A DNA stretch of 64,000 bases from Rhizobium sp. C1. Lineage in GTDB: Bacteria; Pseudomonadota; Alphaproteobacteria; Rhizobiales; Rhizobiaceae. This document shows, piece by piece, positions 34,141 to 42,978 of this stretch. A model generated the notes under the pieces. It was not told the origin of the DNA, searched no databases, and was given only the letters and a program-made list of their open reading frames with translations. The stretch's first letter is position 1. Each line of letters begins with the position of its first letter. Where the stretch lies: contig NZ_JAJNCY010000005.1 in NCBI RefSeq assembly GCF_021026335.1, positions 264,639 through 328,638 of the forward strand. The letters run 5' to 3'. Position numbers and translations under genes: made by a program.

Positions 34141-34965
34141 ATGACCGTCCTTGCTTTCGACAAGACTATCAAAATCCAGAGTTCTGATGGGGCGCAGACC
34201 CAAGCCCCGCAGGCCCGGACCTCGCAGGTGCCGGCAGCCCCCATCGCCTTTTCGTTTCGCGGCGTGACGCGCAGTTTCGGCGACAAGACCGTGCTGAAGG
34301 GCATCGATCTTGATGTGCCAGCGGGGCAGTTCCTCGCCGTCATCGGCAAGAGCGGCTGCGGCAAGAGCACGCTGCTTCGCCTGTTGACCGGTCTTGACCA
34401 GCCGAGTTCCGGCGACCTCATCGTCAACAGCGACGGGGAGCATGGCAACCGAACCCGCATCATGTTCCAGGAGCCGCGGCTGTTGCCATGGAACAGGGTC
34501 GGTCGCAATGTCGAAGTCGGCCTCACCGGGATCGCAAAGGGCGAAGAGGCGCGCGCCAAGTCGCTCGGCATGCTGGAGGAGGTCGGCCTTGCCGACCGGG
34601 CCAACGAATGGCCGTCCGTTCTCTCCGGCGGCCAGCGCCAGCGCGTGGCGCTGGCCCGCGCGCTTGTGGCGCATCCCTTCATTCTGGCGCTCGACGAACC
34701 GCTCGGCGCGCTCGACGCGCTGACCCGCCTGGAGATGCAGGCCCTTCTGGAGCGCATCTGGCAGCAACAGCGCTTCACCGCCGTTCTGGTCACCCACGAC
34801 GTGTCCGAAGCCGTGACGCTGGCAGACCGGGTGATCGTCATCGAGGAAGGCCGTATCGCGCTCGATCTCGACATCCCCCTGCCCCGCCCACGCCGCCACG
34901 GCTCGGCGGAACTGGCGAGGCTGGAAGGCCTTATTCTGGAGCGGCTGCTCGGCAAGGGCGGCTGA
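34141..34965 (+). CDS. ssuB: Aliphatic sulfonate ABC transporter ATP-binding protein
   Basis: The 274-residue ATPase has a roughly 30-residue Gln/Ala-rich N-terminal extension before the domain proper, a common SsuB feature in rhizobia. Walker A is [10 protein letters not shown]-loop [14 protein letters not shown], signature [15 protein letters not shown], Walker [13 protein letters not shown]-loop [12 protein letters not shown] 34141 follows GAAGGAA. Last gene of ssuACB; a long symmetric terminator separates it from convergent ssuD. Confidence 0.92.
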   Translation: MTVLAFDKTIKIQSSDGAQTQAPQARTSQVPAAPIAFSFRGVTRSFGDKTVLKGIDLDVPAGQFLAVIGKSGCGKSTLLRLLTGLDQPSSGDLIVNSDGEHGNRTRIMFQEPRLLPWNRVGRNVEVGLTGIAKGEEARAKSLGMLEEVGLADRANEWPSVLSGGQRQRVALARALVAHPFILALDEPLGALDALTRLEMQALLERIWQQQRFTAVLVTHDVSEAVTLADRVIVIEEGRIALDLDIPLPRPRRHGSAELARLEGLILERLLGKGG

Positions 34966-35000
34966 ACGGGCGCCGCTCCCGTCATTCGCCAAGCACGCAG

Positions 35001-35043
35001 AAATGAGAAGGGCGGGGAATTGAATTCCCCGCCCTTCTCATTT
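35001..35043. terminator. Bidirectional terminator between ssuB and ssuD
   Basis: Two 21-base arms (35001-35021 and 35023-35043) are perfect inverted repeats around a single G. The outer AAATGAG / CTCATTT ends supply U-rich tails on both strands, and a GC core (GGGCGGGG / CCCCGCCC) lies inside. Clear terminator for both convergent transcripts. Confidence 0.88.
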
Positions 35044-35068
35044 GCACGGTCATGATCGCCGGGCTGCC

Positions 35069-36244
35069 TCAGGAGGCCGCCGCGATCTTCGCCTTGACAT
35101 TACCGCCATGGCCGCCGCCGCCGAAGATCTGTTCGTCGCCGAAGGAGGAGCGCAGGCGCTTGTGGGGCTTGCCGAGACCGATTTCCGGGAAGAGAAGTTC
35201 CGACACGCGGTAGGCCTCTTCGAGATGCGGATAGCCCGAGGCAATCACCGTATCGATGCCGAGCGCCTGATATTCGCGCAGCCGTTCGGCAATCGTCTTC
35301 GGCGAACCGACGAGCGCAGTGCCTGCACCGGAACGGACGAGGCCAATGCCTGCCCAGAGATTGGGGGAGACTTCCAGCTTGTCGCGGCGACCGCCATGCA
35401 GCGCCACCATGCGGGCCTGACCGACGGAGTCGGAATTCTTGGTCAGCACTTCCTGTGCTGCGGCAATCGTCTCGTCGGAGAGCTTGGAGATCAGGCGGTC
35501 TGCTGCTTCCCAGGCCTCTTCGTCCGTCTCGCGAACGATGAAATGCAGACGAATGCCGAAGGTCACCTCGCGGCCGGCCTTTGCGGCGGCCTTGCGCACG
35601 GCGGCGATCTTTTCGGCAACCTGTGCCGGCGGCTCGCCCCAGGTCAGATACTTGTCGACGAGACCGACGGAGAAGTCGATGGCGGCATCCGATGACCCGC
35701 CGAAATAGACCGGCGGCTTGGGAGCCTGCACCGGCGGCAGGACGAGCTTGGCGTTGTGCGCCTGGATATACCTGCCGTCGAGATGGGCATGGCCGGTTTC
35801 GATCAGATCGTTGAAGACCTTGAAGAATTCGGCCGCGTGATCGTAACGCTCGTCATGCGGCAGGAAGATGCCGTCGCCGGCGAGTTCCTGCGCGCTGCCG
35901 CCGACAACGATATTGAGCAGCAGGCGGCCGTTCGACACGCGATCGAGCGTCGAGGCGAGACGGGCATAATAGGCCGGCGTTGCCGTGCCGGGGCGGATGG
36001 CGACGAGGAATTTCAGCTTCTCCGTCACAGCGGCGAGGTTCGCAGCCAGAACGAAGGATTCTTCGCAGGCCGCACCCACCGGGATCAGCACGCCGGAATA
36101 GCCGAGGCGGTCCGAGGCAATGGCGATCTCGCGGAGATAAGCCGGATCGGCCGGGCGCACGAGATCGTCTGAGCCGAGATAGGACCCATCGCCGGAACTC
36201 GGAATGAACCAGAGGAAATCGAGAGGTTTGTCGGTGGCTGTCAT
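35069..36244 (-). CDS. ssuD: FMNH2-dependent alkanesulfonate monooxygenase
   Basis: Releases sulfite from C1-C14 alkanesulfonates using FMNH2 and O2. The 391-residue bacterial-luciferase-type protein starts [20 protein letters not shown]. SsuD landmarks include [59 protein letters not shown], and [20 protein letters not shown]. The mobile-loop arginine region lies in the C-terminal third. It is convergent with ssuACB and has its own promoter region containing a 17-bp palindrome. No SsuE-type FMN reductase is adjacent. Confidence 0.93.
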   Translation of the reverse strand: MTATDKPLDFLWFIPSSGDGSYLGSDDLVRPADPAYLREIAIASDRLGYSGVLIPVGAACEESFVLAANLAAVTEKLKFLVAIRPGTATPAYYARLASTLDRVSNGRLLLNIVVGGSAQELAGDGIFLPHDERYDHAAEFFKVFNDLIETGHAHLDGRYIQAHNAKLVLPPVQAPKPPVYFGGSSDAAIDFSVGLVDKYLTWGEPPAQVAEKIAAVRKAAAKAGREVTFGIRLHFIVRETDEEAWEAADRLISKLSDETIAAAQEVLTKNSDSVGQARMVALHGGRRDKLEVSPNLWAGIGLVRSGAGTALVGSPKTIAERLREYQALGIDTVIASGYPHLEEAYRVSELLFPEIGLGKPHKRLRSSFGDEQIFGGGGHGGNVKAKIAAAS

Positions 36245-36326
36245 GATTTAGAGTCTCCCTTGCAGGCCGCTACCGTTGTCAGGCGTCAGGAGCAATGTCG
36301 CATACGGGTAAAACCTGTACAGTTTA

Positions 36327-36343
36327 TCTATAATAATTATAGA
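36327..36343. promoter_or_regulatory. Putative sulfonate-regulon operator 2 (ssuD promoter)
   Basis: TCTATAATAATTATAGA is a perfect palindrome (8-base arms around one A) 83 bases upstream of the ssuD ATG. It shares 12 of 17 positions with the ssuA-promoter palindrome. Confidence 0.62.
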
Positions 36344-36367
36344 CAATAATGCGGAATAATTTTCTCA

Positions 36368-37819
36368 TCATGCGGACGCGCGCGATGGCGCGGCAGCTGT
36401 CTCGTCCGGCGCGGCCCAGGCGGCGAGATCCTCACCGACGCGCGCGGCAATGAAAACGGCATAGTCGCTGACCTGCGGCAGGCCCATCAGCTCGCCGAAC
36501 GTGCCGCGCGCCAGTGGTCCCGCCACGTAAAGTCCGTCAACGACGCGTCCCCCGGCATCGATCGCGCGGCCATCGCGGGCGCAGAGAATGCCAAGCCCCG
36601 TGGGGCAGGCGGTCACTTTGCCCTGCCGGGCGAGGCTTGCCAGAAACGGCTGCGAGGCCAGCACACCGCCATGATCGGGCCCGGTGGTGACGATCACCTT
36701 GTCGACATGCCGGCGGACCGTCTGCCGCGACCGCCGCGGCTTCAGCGTCACCCATATCCCTTGCGCATCGGCGCCGGCGGCGGCGACCGAGGCGGCGAGA
36801 ACCGTCAGCCGGCCGGCCGAAATCGCCCGCTCGACGGCCGCCTCGACCTGCGGCGCGATGCGAAAGCGATGCACGTCCCAGAAGGGGCGCACATGGCGCG
36901 CGATCCGCCGCCGCTCCGCCACAGGCAAGCGCTGCCAGATCTCCTGTCCCTGGGCACGGACGGCATCGAGCACACTATGCCATGTCCGCCCTTCCGCCTC
37001 CGCTGCGCGCAGCGTCACGCGCACACGGCGCAACAGGTCGGATGCCGTCGCAGCGGGTTGGCTGAGGAAATCGCCAAAGGGTTCCTGCACTTGCGGCGCA
37101 TGCCCGCGCGAGCGCAGGCCGCGCCGTGAGATCGAGAGGATGTCACCGGTATGTCCACGCGCCTCGAGTGCGGCGATCACGTCGGCCGCGGTAAGACCGT
37201 TGCCGACAATCAGGATACGATCCGTATCGCCGACCGAGGCGAGCGCGTCGGGACGTGTGGCGTCGGCAATGAGGTTCGGATCGTTGCGCAATCCGGCGAG
37301 CACACCCGGCAGCCCGGGGGCGGGATGGGTCGCCGCCAGAATGACGATATCGGCCTCGATGGACAGGCCATCCGCCGCCGAAACCATCCAGCGCGGGCCC
37401 TGTCTTTGAATATTTTCGACCCTCGCGCGGTGATGCCATACGGCGCCACTCGCCAGCCACGGCGCCAGATGGTCGGCGACATAGCGCCCGAAAAGCCCCC
37501 GGCGCGGATAGTGCAATCCATCCTCCGCAAGGGCCTCGCCATCGTCCTTCAGTGCATCGGTGCGCTCGATCCAGTCCTGGAAATGGCCCGGAGCATCCGG
37601 ATAAAGGCTCATGCGGCCTGCCGGCACATTGATCCGATGAACGCTTTCCTCCGTGTCATAGGCGAGCCCCGCGCCCAGCCTTTCGCGCGGCTCGAACACG
37701 ACGATATCGATAGCGAGGCCCTGCCTGCGGCTTGTGGCGAGGTGCAGGGCAATGGCGCCGCCGGTAAAGCCGCCGCCAACGATGGCGACCGTCAGTCGCG
37801 CAGGCTTGCTGGGATGCAT
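36368..37819 (-). CDS. FAD/NAD(P)-binding oxidoreductase (NAD_binding_9 type)
   Basis: 483 residues from ATG 37819 (MHPSKPARLTVAIVGGGFTG), chosen for the AAGGGG ribosome site and because the upstream palindrome then falls in the promoter. It has an N-terminal FAD Rossmann motif VAIVGGGFTGGAIALHLA, the family segment HRINVPAGRMSLYPDAPGHF followed by DW, and a second dinucleotide motif ILIVGNGLTAADVIAALE. The C-terminal GLYVAGPLARGTFGELMGLP resembles the FAD-NAD(P)-binding family found beside sulfur and siderophore genes. It lies behind ssuD on the same strand and shares its operator motif, so a role in sulfonate or reduced-sulfur metabolism is likely but unproven. Confidence 0.8.
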   Translation of the reverse strand: MHPSKPARLTVAIVGGGFTGGAIALHLATSRRQGLAIDIVVFEPRERLGAGLAYDTEESVHRINVPAGRMSLYPDAPGHFQDWIERTDALKDDGEALAEDGLHYPRRGLFGRYVADHLAPWLASGAVWHHRARVENIQRQGPRWMVSAADGLSIEADIVILAATHPAPGLPGVLAGLRNDPNLIADATRPDALASVGDTDRILIVGNGLTAADVIAALEARGHTGDILSISRRGLRSRGHAPQVQEPFGDFLSQPAATASDLLRRVRVTLRAAEAEGRTWHSVLDAVRAQGQEIWQRLPVAERRRIARHVRPFWDVHRFRIAPQVEAAVERAISAGRLTVLAASVAAAGADAQGIWVTLKPRRSRQTVRRHVDKVIVTTGPDHGGVLASQPFLASLARQGKVTACPTGLGILCARDGRAIDAGGRVVDGLYVAGPLARGTFGELMGLPQVSDYAVFIAARVGEDLAAWAAPDETAAAPSRASA

Positions 37820-37904
37820 CACTTGCCCCTTCTCCTCACTCCCGGCCAGAACACTCGCCCGCCGGGCGCGTTCATGGGCCATGATGGCCACATGATACAT
37901 AAAA

Positions 37905-37921
37905 TCTACTCAAATAGTAGA
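37905..37921. promoter_or_regulatory. Putative sulfonate-regulon operator 3 (FAD oxidoreductase promoter)
   Basis: TCTACTCAAATAGTAGA has 6-base perfect arms around 5 bases (7-base arms including the flanking A and T). It lies 86 bases upstream of ATG 37819. It has the same TCTA-N9-TAGA form as the ssuA and ssuD sites. Confidence 0.6.
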
Positions 37922-38145
37922 TCATTGTTTCGAAGCCCTCGGCGACCCGGAGCAATTTTTCCCTTGCGCGGGCTTTTCCGCGAAATCGTCTGCAGCAGCA
38001 GGGGGCGGTAAAGGCTTATCTCTGCGCCACCCGTTGAAATCAGCCCTGCCCGCATCTGCTCTCTCCCATGCCGCCAGCAGGTTGAAGCACATCATTTCTG
38101 ACGCTATATTGCGTCAATGTGATTGTGAAGGAGCGAGGTGAGGGA

Positions 38146-38496
38146 ATGGGACTGGCTCAATATGCCGATGACGGCTTGTTCTCGCCGCGCAAGTTCGCCG
38201 AGACGCTGCGCACGACGAGCGAGGAAATCGCGCGCAGTGCCGGGCTCGGCAAGGACGCCGTGCAACGCAAGGAGCGCATTCGCTCCGACCGCACACAGCG
38301 CCGCCTGCGCGAGGTCGCCGAAATCATCAACAAGCTGGAGCCGCGCTTCGGCTCGGCGCTGATGGCCTATGCCTGGTATCGCTCCGAGCCCCTGCCCGGC
38401 TTTTCCGGCCTGACGGCGATGCAGCTGGTGCGGGATGGCCGTGCCGGCGAGGTGCTGGATTACATCGACGCCGTCGATGCCGGCGTTTACGCCTGA
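38146..38496 (+). CDS. Xre/MbcA/ParS-type antitoxin (second RES/Xre pair)
   Basis: 116 residues from ATG 38146 (MGLAQYADDGLFSPRKFAET), preceded by GAGGTGAGGGA. The N-terminal Xre-like part has SPRKFAETLRTTSEEIARSA and GLGKDAVQRKERIRSDRTQR. The DUF2384 toxin-binding part has RFGSALMAYAWYRSEPLPGF and the ending VLDYIDAVDAGVYA. The RES toxin gene follows after 8 bases. This pair is a different subtype from the one near repA: the antitoxin is shorter and lacks the FGGKSALDIML motif. Confidence 0.85.
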   Translation: MGLAQYADDGLFSPRKFAETLRTTSEEIARSAGLGKDAVQRKERIRSDRTQRRLREVAEIINKLEPRFGSALMAYAWYRSEPLPGFSGLTAMQLVRDGRAGEVLDYIDAVDAGVYA

Positions 38497-38504
38497 TCCG
38501 CGCG

Positions 38505-38999
38505 ATGCGATTTCAGGGCACCATCTATCGGGCGCTGAACCCGGTCTATGCCCGCGAGCCCCTGTCCGGCCGCGGCGCCGCACTCTATGGCGGGCGTTTC
38601 AATAGGAAAGGAACGCCGGCGCTCTATACGTCGCTGTCCATCATGACGGCACTGAGGGAGGCCAATCAGGTCGGCAGCCTGCAACCGACAACACTCGTGT
38701 CCTATGATGCGGACATCGAGCCCGTCTTCGACAGCCGCGATGATGCTGCGCTCCGCGCCCAGGGTATGGATGCCGCGGGCCTGACCGATCCAACCTGGCG
38801 CGACCAGATGAACAAGCGCGGCGAGGCCGACACGCAATGCTTCGCCCGCAGGCTGTTGGAGGCCGGCTATCATGGCCTTCTGGTGCGCAGTTTCGCAGCG
38901 GGCGCAGGTCTCGGCGATCTTAACCTCGTGCTCTGGCGCTGGGGGCCGGATCTGCCCGCCCGCCTGATCCTCATCGACGACGAAAACCGTCTGGGTTGA
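38505..38999 (+). CDS. RES-domain NAD+ phosphorylase toxin (second RES/Xre pair)
   Basis: The 164-residue compact RES toxin has an early Arg in IYRALNPVYAREPLSGRGAA, GGRFNRKGTPALYTSLSIMT with the conserved Arg/Tyr, ALREANQVG with the Glu, and the late VRSFAAGAGLGDLNLVLWRW with the Ser. It is about 70 residues shorter than the toxin at 6062-6763 and the two share little sequence. The family phosphorolyses NAD+, arresting growth when the antitoxin is lost. Confidence 0.87.
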   Translation: MRFQGTIYRALNPVYAREPLSGRGAALYGGRFNRKGTPALYTSLSIMTALREANQVGSLQPTTLVSYDADIEPVFDSRDDAALRAQGMDAAGLTDPTWRDQMNKRGEADTQCFARRLLEAGYHGLLVRSFAAGAGLGDLNLVLWRWGPDLPARLILIDDENRLG

Positions 39000-39023
39000 C
39001 GGCGTCGCCCGCATTCACACAGG

Positions 39024-40409
39024 TCATTCGCCGCCGGTTTTCGGAAAGGCTGCCCAGTGTGCGGCGCAATCCATCGGTGCGCCCCCGGCCTGCTTCAGAA
39101 CAAATCCGGGCGGGGTCGGCGACACGCCGCCGGCGCCGGCGGAAAGCTGGGCGTTCTCGATCTGCCATTTCGCGTCCGGCCCGAAGCGGACCCCGTCGAA
39201 GGCGACCTTCAGCGGATGCGCCGCATCCAGGCCGCGCAGCACGAGCGTGCCCCCCGCGCCGGTGACATTGCGCAGGCTGATATTCTCGAACACCGGGATG
39301 TCGCCGCCGCTCGCCTTGTCGTCATAGCGCGTGTCGAAATCCACCGGCTTCCTGTTGCCGCGCAGGCAGACGTCTTCGTAGCGCACGTCGCTCACCAGCC
39401 CGCCGCGGCTGGCGTCGCTCTTGATGCGCAGGCCCGAGGTGGTGCCGTCCAACGTGACGTTGCGGACCAGAATGTCACTGACGCCTGCATTGGTCTCGCT
39501 GCCGATCGACAGGCCGTGGCCCCAATAGAAGTGATCGTTGAGGATCGAAACATGCCGCGTCGGGCCCTTGCCGGCCTTGATGGCGATATTGTCGTCGCCG
39601 GTGCGGATAAAGCTGTGCGCGATGGTGATGTCCTCAGACGCGCCGGGATCGATGCCGTCGGTGTTGCGCGCATCGGCCGGCGTGTCGATCCTGATGCCCC
39701 AGAAGGTTGCGCCTTTGACATCGTTGAGCGCAACATGAAAATTGGCCGCGTTGCGCAGGGTGATCCGGTAGAAGGTGAGGTCGCGGGCATGATCGGCCTC
39801 GATCAGCCGGGGATTGTTCTGCTTGCCGTCCTCCTGCTGGGCCCGGCGGGCAAGCTGCCACCAGGTTTCGTGCGTCCCGGCCATTGCCGCGCCGCCCTGC
39901 CCGTCGATCGCGCCCTCGCCGACGATGCCGCCGCCCCGCGTGCCGTCGAAGGTGATGAAGGCCGCGCAGCCATTGCCCTTTCGGCCGATCGTACCGCAGG
40001 TGTTCGATCCCTTGTCATAGGCGCGTGGATCGGCCACGGCTGTCAGTGTCAGCCCGCGATCGATCCACAGGGTCACGCCGGATTTCATGTCGAGCGGCCC
40101 GCTGAGAAACCGCCCGCCCTTTCCACTGTCAGACACCAACCGCACCGCGCCGCCCGCGCCGCATTGATCGATCGCCGCCTGCAAGCGCCGCGTCTCCTCG
40201 CTCCAGCGGCCGTCTGCCGAGGCTTGAGATGGCGACAGGCTGGCGCAGACGCGGGCGGGCATGGCGGGTTCGGCGACAGGGCGGCGATCCTCGGCATGAA
40301 GCGGCGCGACCGGAAATGCGCCGGCCAGCAGCAGGCCCGCAACCAGCAGAGATGAGGTCGGGCGGCCAAGGGCCGCGGAGAAGAGAGCGGAGCGAAGGAC
40401 AAGATGCAT
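39024..40409 (-). CDS. Secreted glycoside hydrolase family 28 enzyme (polygalacturonase-like)
   Basis: The 461-residue protein has a long signal peptide (to about residue 40, ...PLHA-ED) and a right-handed beta-helix. All GH28 catalytic motifs are present: RNTDGIDPGASEDITIAHSF (NTD), RTGDDNIAIKAG (DD), GHGLSIGSETNAGVSDILVR (GHG) and the LRIKSDASRGG stretch (RIK). Family members hydrolyse polygalacturonate and related pectic polymers, consistent with a plant-associated host. It is monocistronic. Exo or endo mode and exact substrate cannot be told. Confidence 0.88.
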   Translation of the reverse strand: MHLVLRSALFSAALGRPTSSLLVAGLLLAGAFPVAPLHAEDRRPVAEPAMPARVCASLSPSQASADGRWSEETRRLQAAIDQCGAGGAVRLVSDSGKGGRFLSGPLDMKSGVTLWIDRGLTLTAVADPRAYDKGSNTCGTIGRKGNGCAAFITFDGTRGGGIVGEGAIDGQGGAAMAGTHETWWQLARRAQQEDGKQNNPRLIEADHARDLTFYRITLRNAANFHVALNDVKGATFWGIRIDTPADARNTDGIDPGASEDITIAHSFIRTGDDNIAIKAGKGPTRHVSILNDHFYWGHGLSIGSETNAGVSDILVRNVTLDGTTSGLRIKSDASRGGLVSDVRYEDVCLRGNRKPVDFDTRYDDKASGGDIPVFENISLRNVTGAGGTLVLRGLDAAHPLKVAFDGVRFGPDAKWQIENAQLSAGAGGVSPTPPGFVLKQAGGAPMDCAAHWAAFPKTGGE

Positions 40410-40565
40410 ACGGGATGTTCCCCAGAAGCTGGATAGACGGGAATGAAGGACGGTTTCGCCTTCAGTCTCACACGCAGGATCAAGGCAATTTTCGGGCCGC
40501 CGCCCCGTCGGGGCGCCGTGACAGCCGCTGCGGAATTCTCAAGCGCCGTGAGTCGGCGGGAACTT

Positions 40566-40621
40566 CCGAAGGGAACTTTCCCTTCGGGTACGTGTTCGAG
40601 ATTTCGTGCCCCTGCGGGGCA
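40566..40621 (+). promoter_or_regulatory. Two hairpins in the leader of the YdeP-like gene
   Basis: CCGAAGGG (40566-40573) / CCCTTCGG (40580-40587) and TGCCCC (40607-40612) / GGGGCA (40616-40621) are perfect inverted repeats in the 240-base gap before the molybdoenzyme gene. They may form leader hairpins. They do not match a remembered riboswitch. Confidence 0.4.
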
Positions 40622-40677
40622 GATCAGCCGGAAACCGAACAGGGAGAGACAGATGCCTGACGACAGGACGGTTCGCT

Positions 40678-42927
40678 ATGACGGCCCCGCCGGGGGCTGG
40701 GGGCTCGCTGAGGGGCATCGCACGGATTTTCGGCAAGGAATGGAATACACCTGCGGTCATGGAAACGCTGGCCCGGCAGAACAAGCCGGGCGGGTTCATG
40801 TGCGTTTCCTGTGCGTGGACGAAACCCGCCAACCATCACGCCTTCGAGTTCTGTGAAAACGGCGCCAAGGCCACGCTCTGGGAACTGACGACGCGCCGTT
40901 GCACGCCCGACTTCTTTGCCGAGCATACCGTGACCGAACTGCAGGGCTGGAGCGATTACGATCTGGAGCAACAGGGGCGCCTCACCCATCCGCTGCGCTA
41001 CGATCCGGTCAGCGACCGCTATCTCCCCTGCTCCTGGCAGGAGGCTTTTGAAGGGATCGGGCTGGAATTGCGGGCGCTCGATCCGGAAAGCGTGATCTTC
41101 TATGCCTCCGGTCGCGCCAGCCTGGAAACCGCCTATTGCTACGCTCTCTTCGCCCGGCTCTATGGCTCGAACAATCTCCCCGACAGTTCCAACATGTGCC
41201 ACGAAACGACCTCCGTTGCGCTGAAATCGGTGATCGGCGCGCCGGTCGGCACCTGCATCCACGAGGATTTCTCCAAATGCGATGCGATCTTCTTCTTCGG
41301 CCAGAACACGGGCACCAACAGCCCGCGCTTCCTGCATGACCTGGAAGACGCGGTGAAACGCGGCTGCCGCATCGTCACCTTCAATCCGGTGCGCGAGAAG
41401 GGTCTGGAAGCCTTCATCAACCCGCAGAACCCGGTCGATATGTTGACCGGCCACGAGCTGCGCATCTCCTCACTCTATCTGCAGGTCCGCGCCGGTGGCG
41501 ATATTGCCGCGCTCATGGGCCTGATCAAGCATGTTCTCGCCTGCGATGACGATGCGAAGGCGGCGGGCCGCTCCGTCCTCGACCGCGATTTCATCAAGCA
41601 GCACACCGCCGGCTTCGAGACCCTGGAGGCGAAGGTTCGCGCCACATCGTGGGGCGAGATCGAGGCCGAATCCGGTCTCGCCCGCGCCGATATCGAAGCG
41701 GCAGCCCGGATCTATGTCGAGGCCGAACGCACCATCGGCATCTACGGCATGGGCCTCACCCAGCAGGTCAACGGCTTCGAGAATGTCGCGATGTTCGTCA
41801 ATCTCCTGCTGCTGAAGGGCAATATCGGCCGCGAAGGTGCCGGCATTTCGCCCGTGCGCGGCCATTCCAACGTGCAGGGCCAGCGCACCGTCGGCATCTC
41901 GGAGAAGCCGGAACTTGTACCGCTGGACAAGCTCTCCGCGATGTATGGTTTCGAACCGCCGCGCAAGAAGGGCATGAACACCGTGGAGGCCTGCGAGGGT
42001 ATCCTGCAGGGCAAGGTCCGGGCCTTTATCGGCCTCGGCGGCAATTTCGTCCGCGCCATTCCGGAACGTGAAGCGATGGAAACCACCTGGCGCGGCCTTC
42101 GTCTCACCGTCCAGATCGCCACGAAGCTCAACCGCAGCCACCTGATCAATGGCGAGGCGGCCTATCTGCTGCCCTGCCTTGGCCGCTCCGAGCGCGACGA
42201 ACAGGCAGGCGGGCCGCAGACGGTGACGATGGAGGACAGCCTTAGCTGCATTCATGGCTCGGTTGGGCACCGGACCCCGGCGAGCGAACACCTGCTCTCG
42301 GAGATGGCCATCGTTGCCGGCATGGCGAAGGCCACGCTGTCGCCCAATCCCAGGGTGGATTGGGACGGATGGACAGGCGACTACGCGCGTGTGCGGGACC
42401 TCATCGAAGAGACCTACCCCGAGCAGTTCCACGATTTCAACAAGCGCCTTTTCACGCCCGGCGGCTTCTATCGCGGCAACAGCGCGCGCGAACGGATCTG
42501 GAAAACGAAAAGCGGCAAGGCTGAGTTCACCACCCCCGCCATGCTCTCCGCGACCGGTTTCGAGGATCGTCCCGGCCGCTATAGGCTGATCACCCTGCGC
42601 AGCAACGACCAGTTCAACACCACGATTTACGGTTTCGAGGACCGGCTTCGCGGGGTCAACGGCTCGCGTGACGTGTTGCTGATCAGCCCGGAGGAGATGC
42701 GGCACCGAGGCCTCGAGGCGGACCAGATCGTATCCCTGGTCAGCGATGCCGAGGATGGTGTCGCGCGGAAGGTCACGGGGCTGAAGGTGCTTCCCTTCTC
42801 ACTCCCGCGCGACTGCGTAGCCGGCTATTATCCCGAGCTCAACCCGCTAGTGCCGCTTTCCCATCACGACAAGCAGTCGAAAACGCCGGCCAGCAAGGCC
42901 GTTCCGGTGCGGATCGTGGTGGACTAA
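40678..42927 (+). CDS. FdhF/YdeP-family molybdopterin oxidoreductase, N-terminus disrupted by a G-run
   Basis: A molybdopterin oxidoreductase related to formate dehydrogenase alpha subunits. From the in-frame ATG at 40678 it is 749 residues, with MCVSCAWTKPANHHAFEFCE (Fe-S cysteines), SNMCHETTSVALKSVIGAPV (Cys that would ligate Mo), FFGQNTGTNSPR, PVRGHSNVQGQRTVGI and a C-terminal molydopterin-dinucleotide domain (LITLRSNDQFNTTIYGFEDR). The expected YdeP N-terminus, MPDDRTVRYDGPAGGWG, is encoded from ATG 40653 with a proper AGGGAGA site but in another frame. The frames join at the five-G run 40699-40703 if one G is removed. Function in this family is poorly known (acid resistance or cryptic formate-type oxidation). 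Confidence 0.87.
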   Translation: MTAPPGAGGSLRGIARIFGKEWNTPAVMETLARQNKPGGFMCVSCAWTKPANHHAFEFCENGAKATLWELTTRRCTPDFFAEHTVTELQGWSDYDLEQQGRLTHPLRYDPVSDRYLPCSWQEAFEGIGLELRALDPESVIFYASGRASLETAYCYALFARLYGSNNLPDSSNMCHETTSVALKSVIGAPVGTCIHEDFSKCDAIFFFGQNTGTNSPRFLHDLEDAVKRGCRIVTFNPVREKGLEAFINPQNPVDMLTGHELRISSLYLQVRAGGDIAALMGLIKHVLACDDDAKAAGRSVLDRDFIKQHTAGFETLEAKVRATSWGEIEAESGLARADIEAAARIYVEAERTIGIYGMGLTQQVNGFENVAMFVNLLLLKGNIGREGAGISPVRGHSNVQGQRTVGISEKPELVPLDKLSAMYGFEPPRKKGMNTVEACEGILQGKVRAFIGLGGNFVRAIPEREAMETTWRGLRLTVQIATKLNRSHLINGEAAYLLPCLGRSERDEQAGGPQTVTMEDSLSCIHGSVGHRTPASEHLLSEMAIVAGMAKATLSPNPRVDWDGWTGDYARVRDLIEETYPEQFHDFNKRLFTPGGFYRGNSARERIWKTKSGKAEFTTPAMLSATGFEDRPGRYRLITLRSNDQFNTTIYGFEDRLRGVNGSRDVLLISPEEMRHRGLEADQIVSLVSDAEDGVARKVTGLKVLPFSLPRDCVAGYYPELNPLVPLSHHDKQSKTPASKAVPVRIVVD

Positions 42928-42978
42928 GCGGCGGCGTTTCTTTTCGGTACAGCGGGGGTCGCGTTTCCCTGACAAACC

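Noticed and set aside
40410..40652. Molybdenum-cofactor riboswitch ahead of the molybdoenzyme gene
   Set aside because: Only two simple hairpins are visible; the conserved core of the Moco element could not be recognised.
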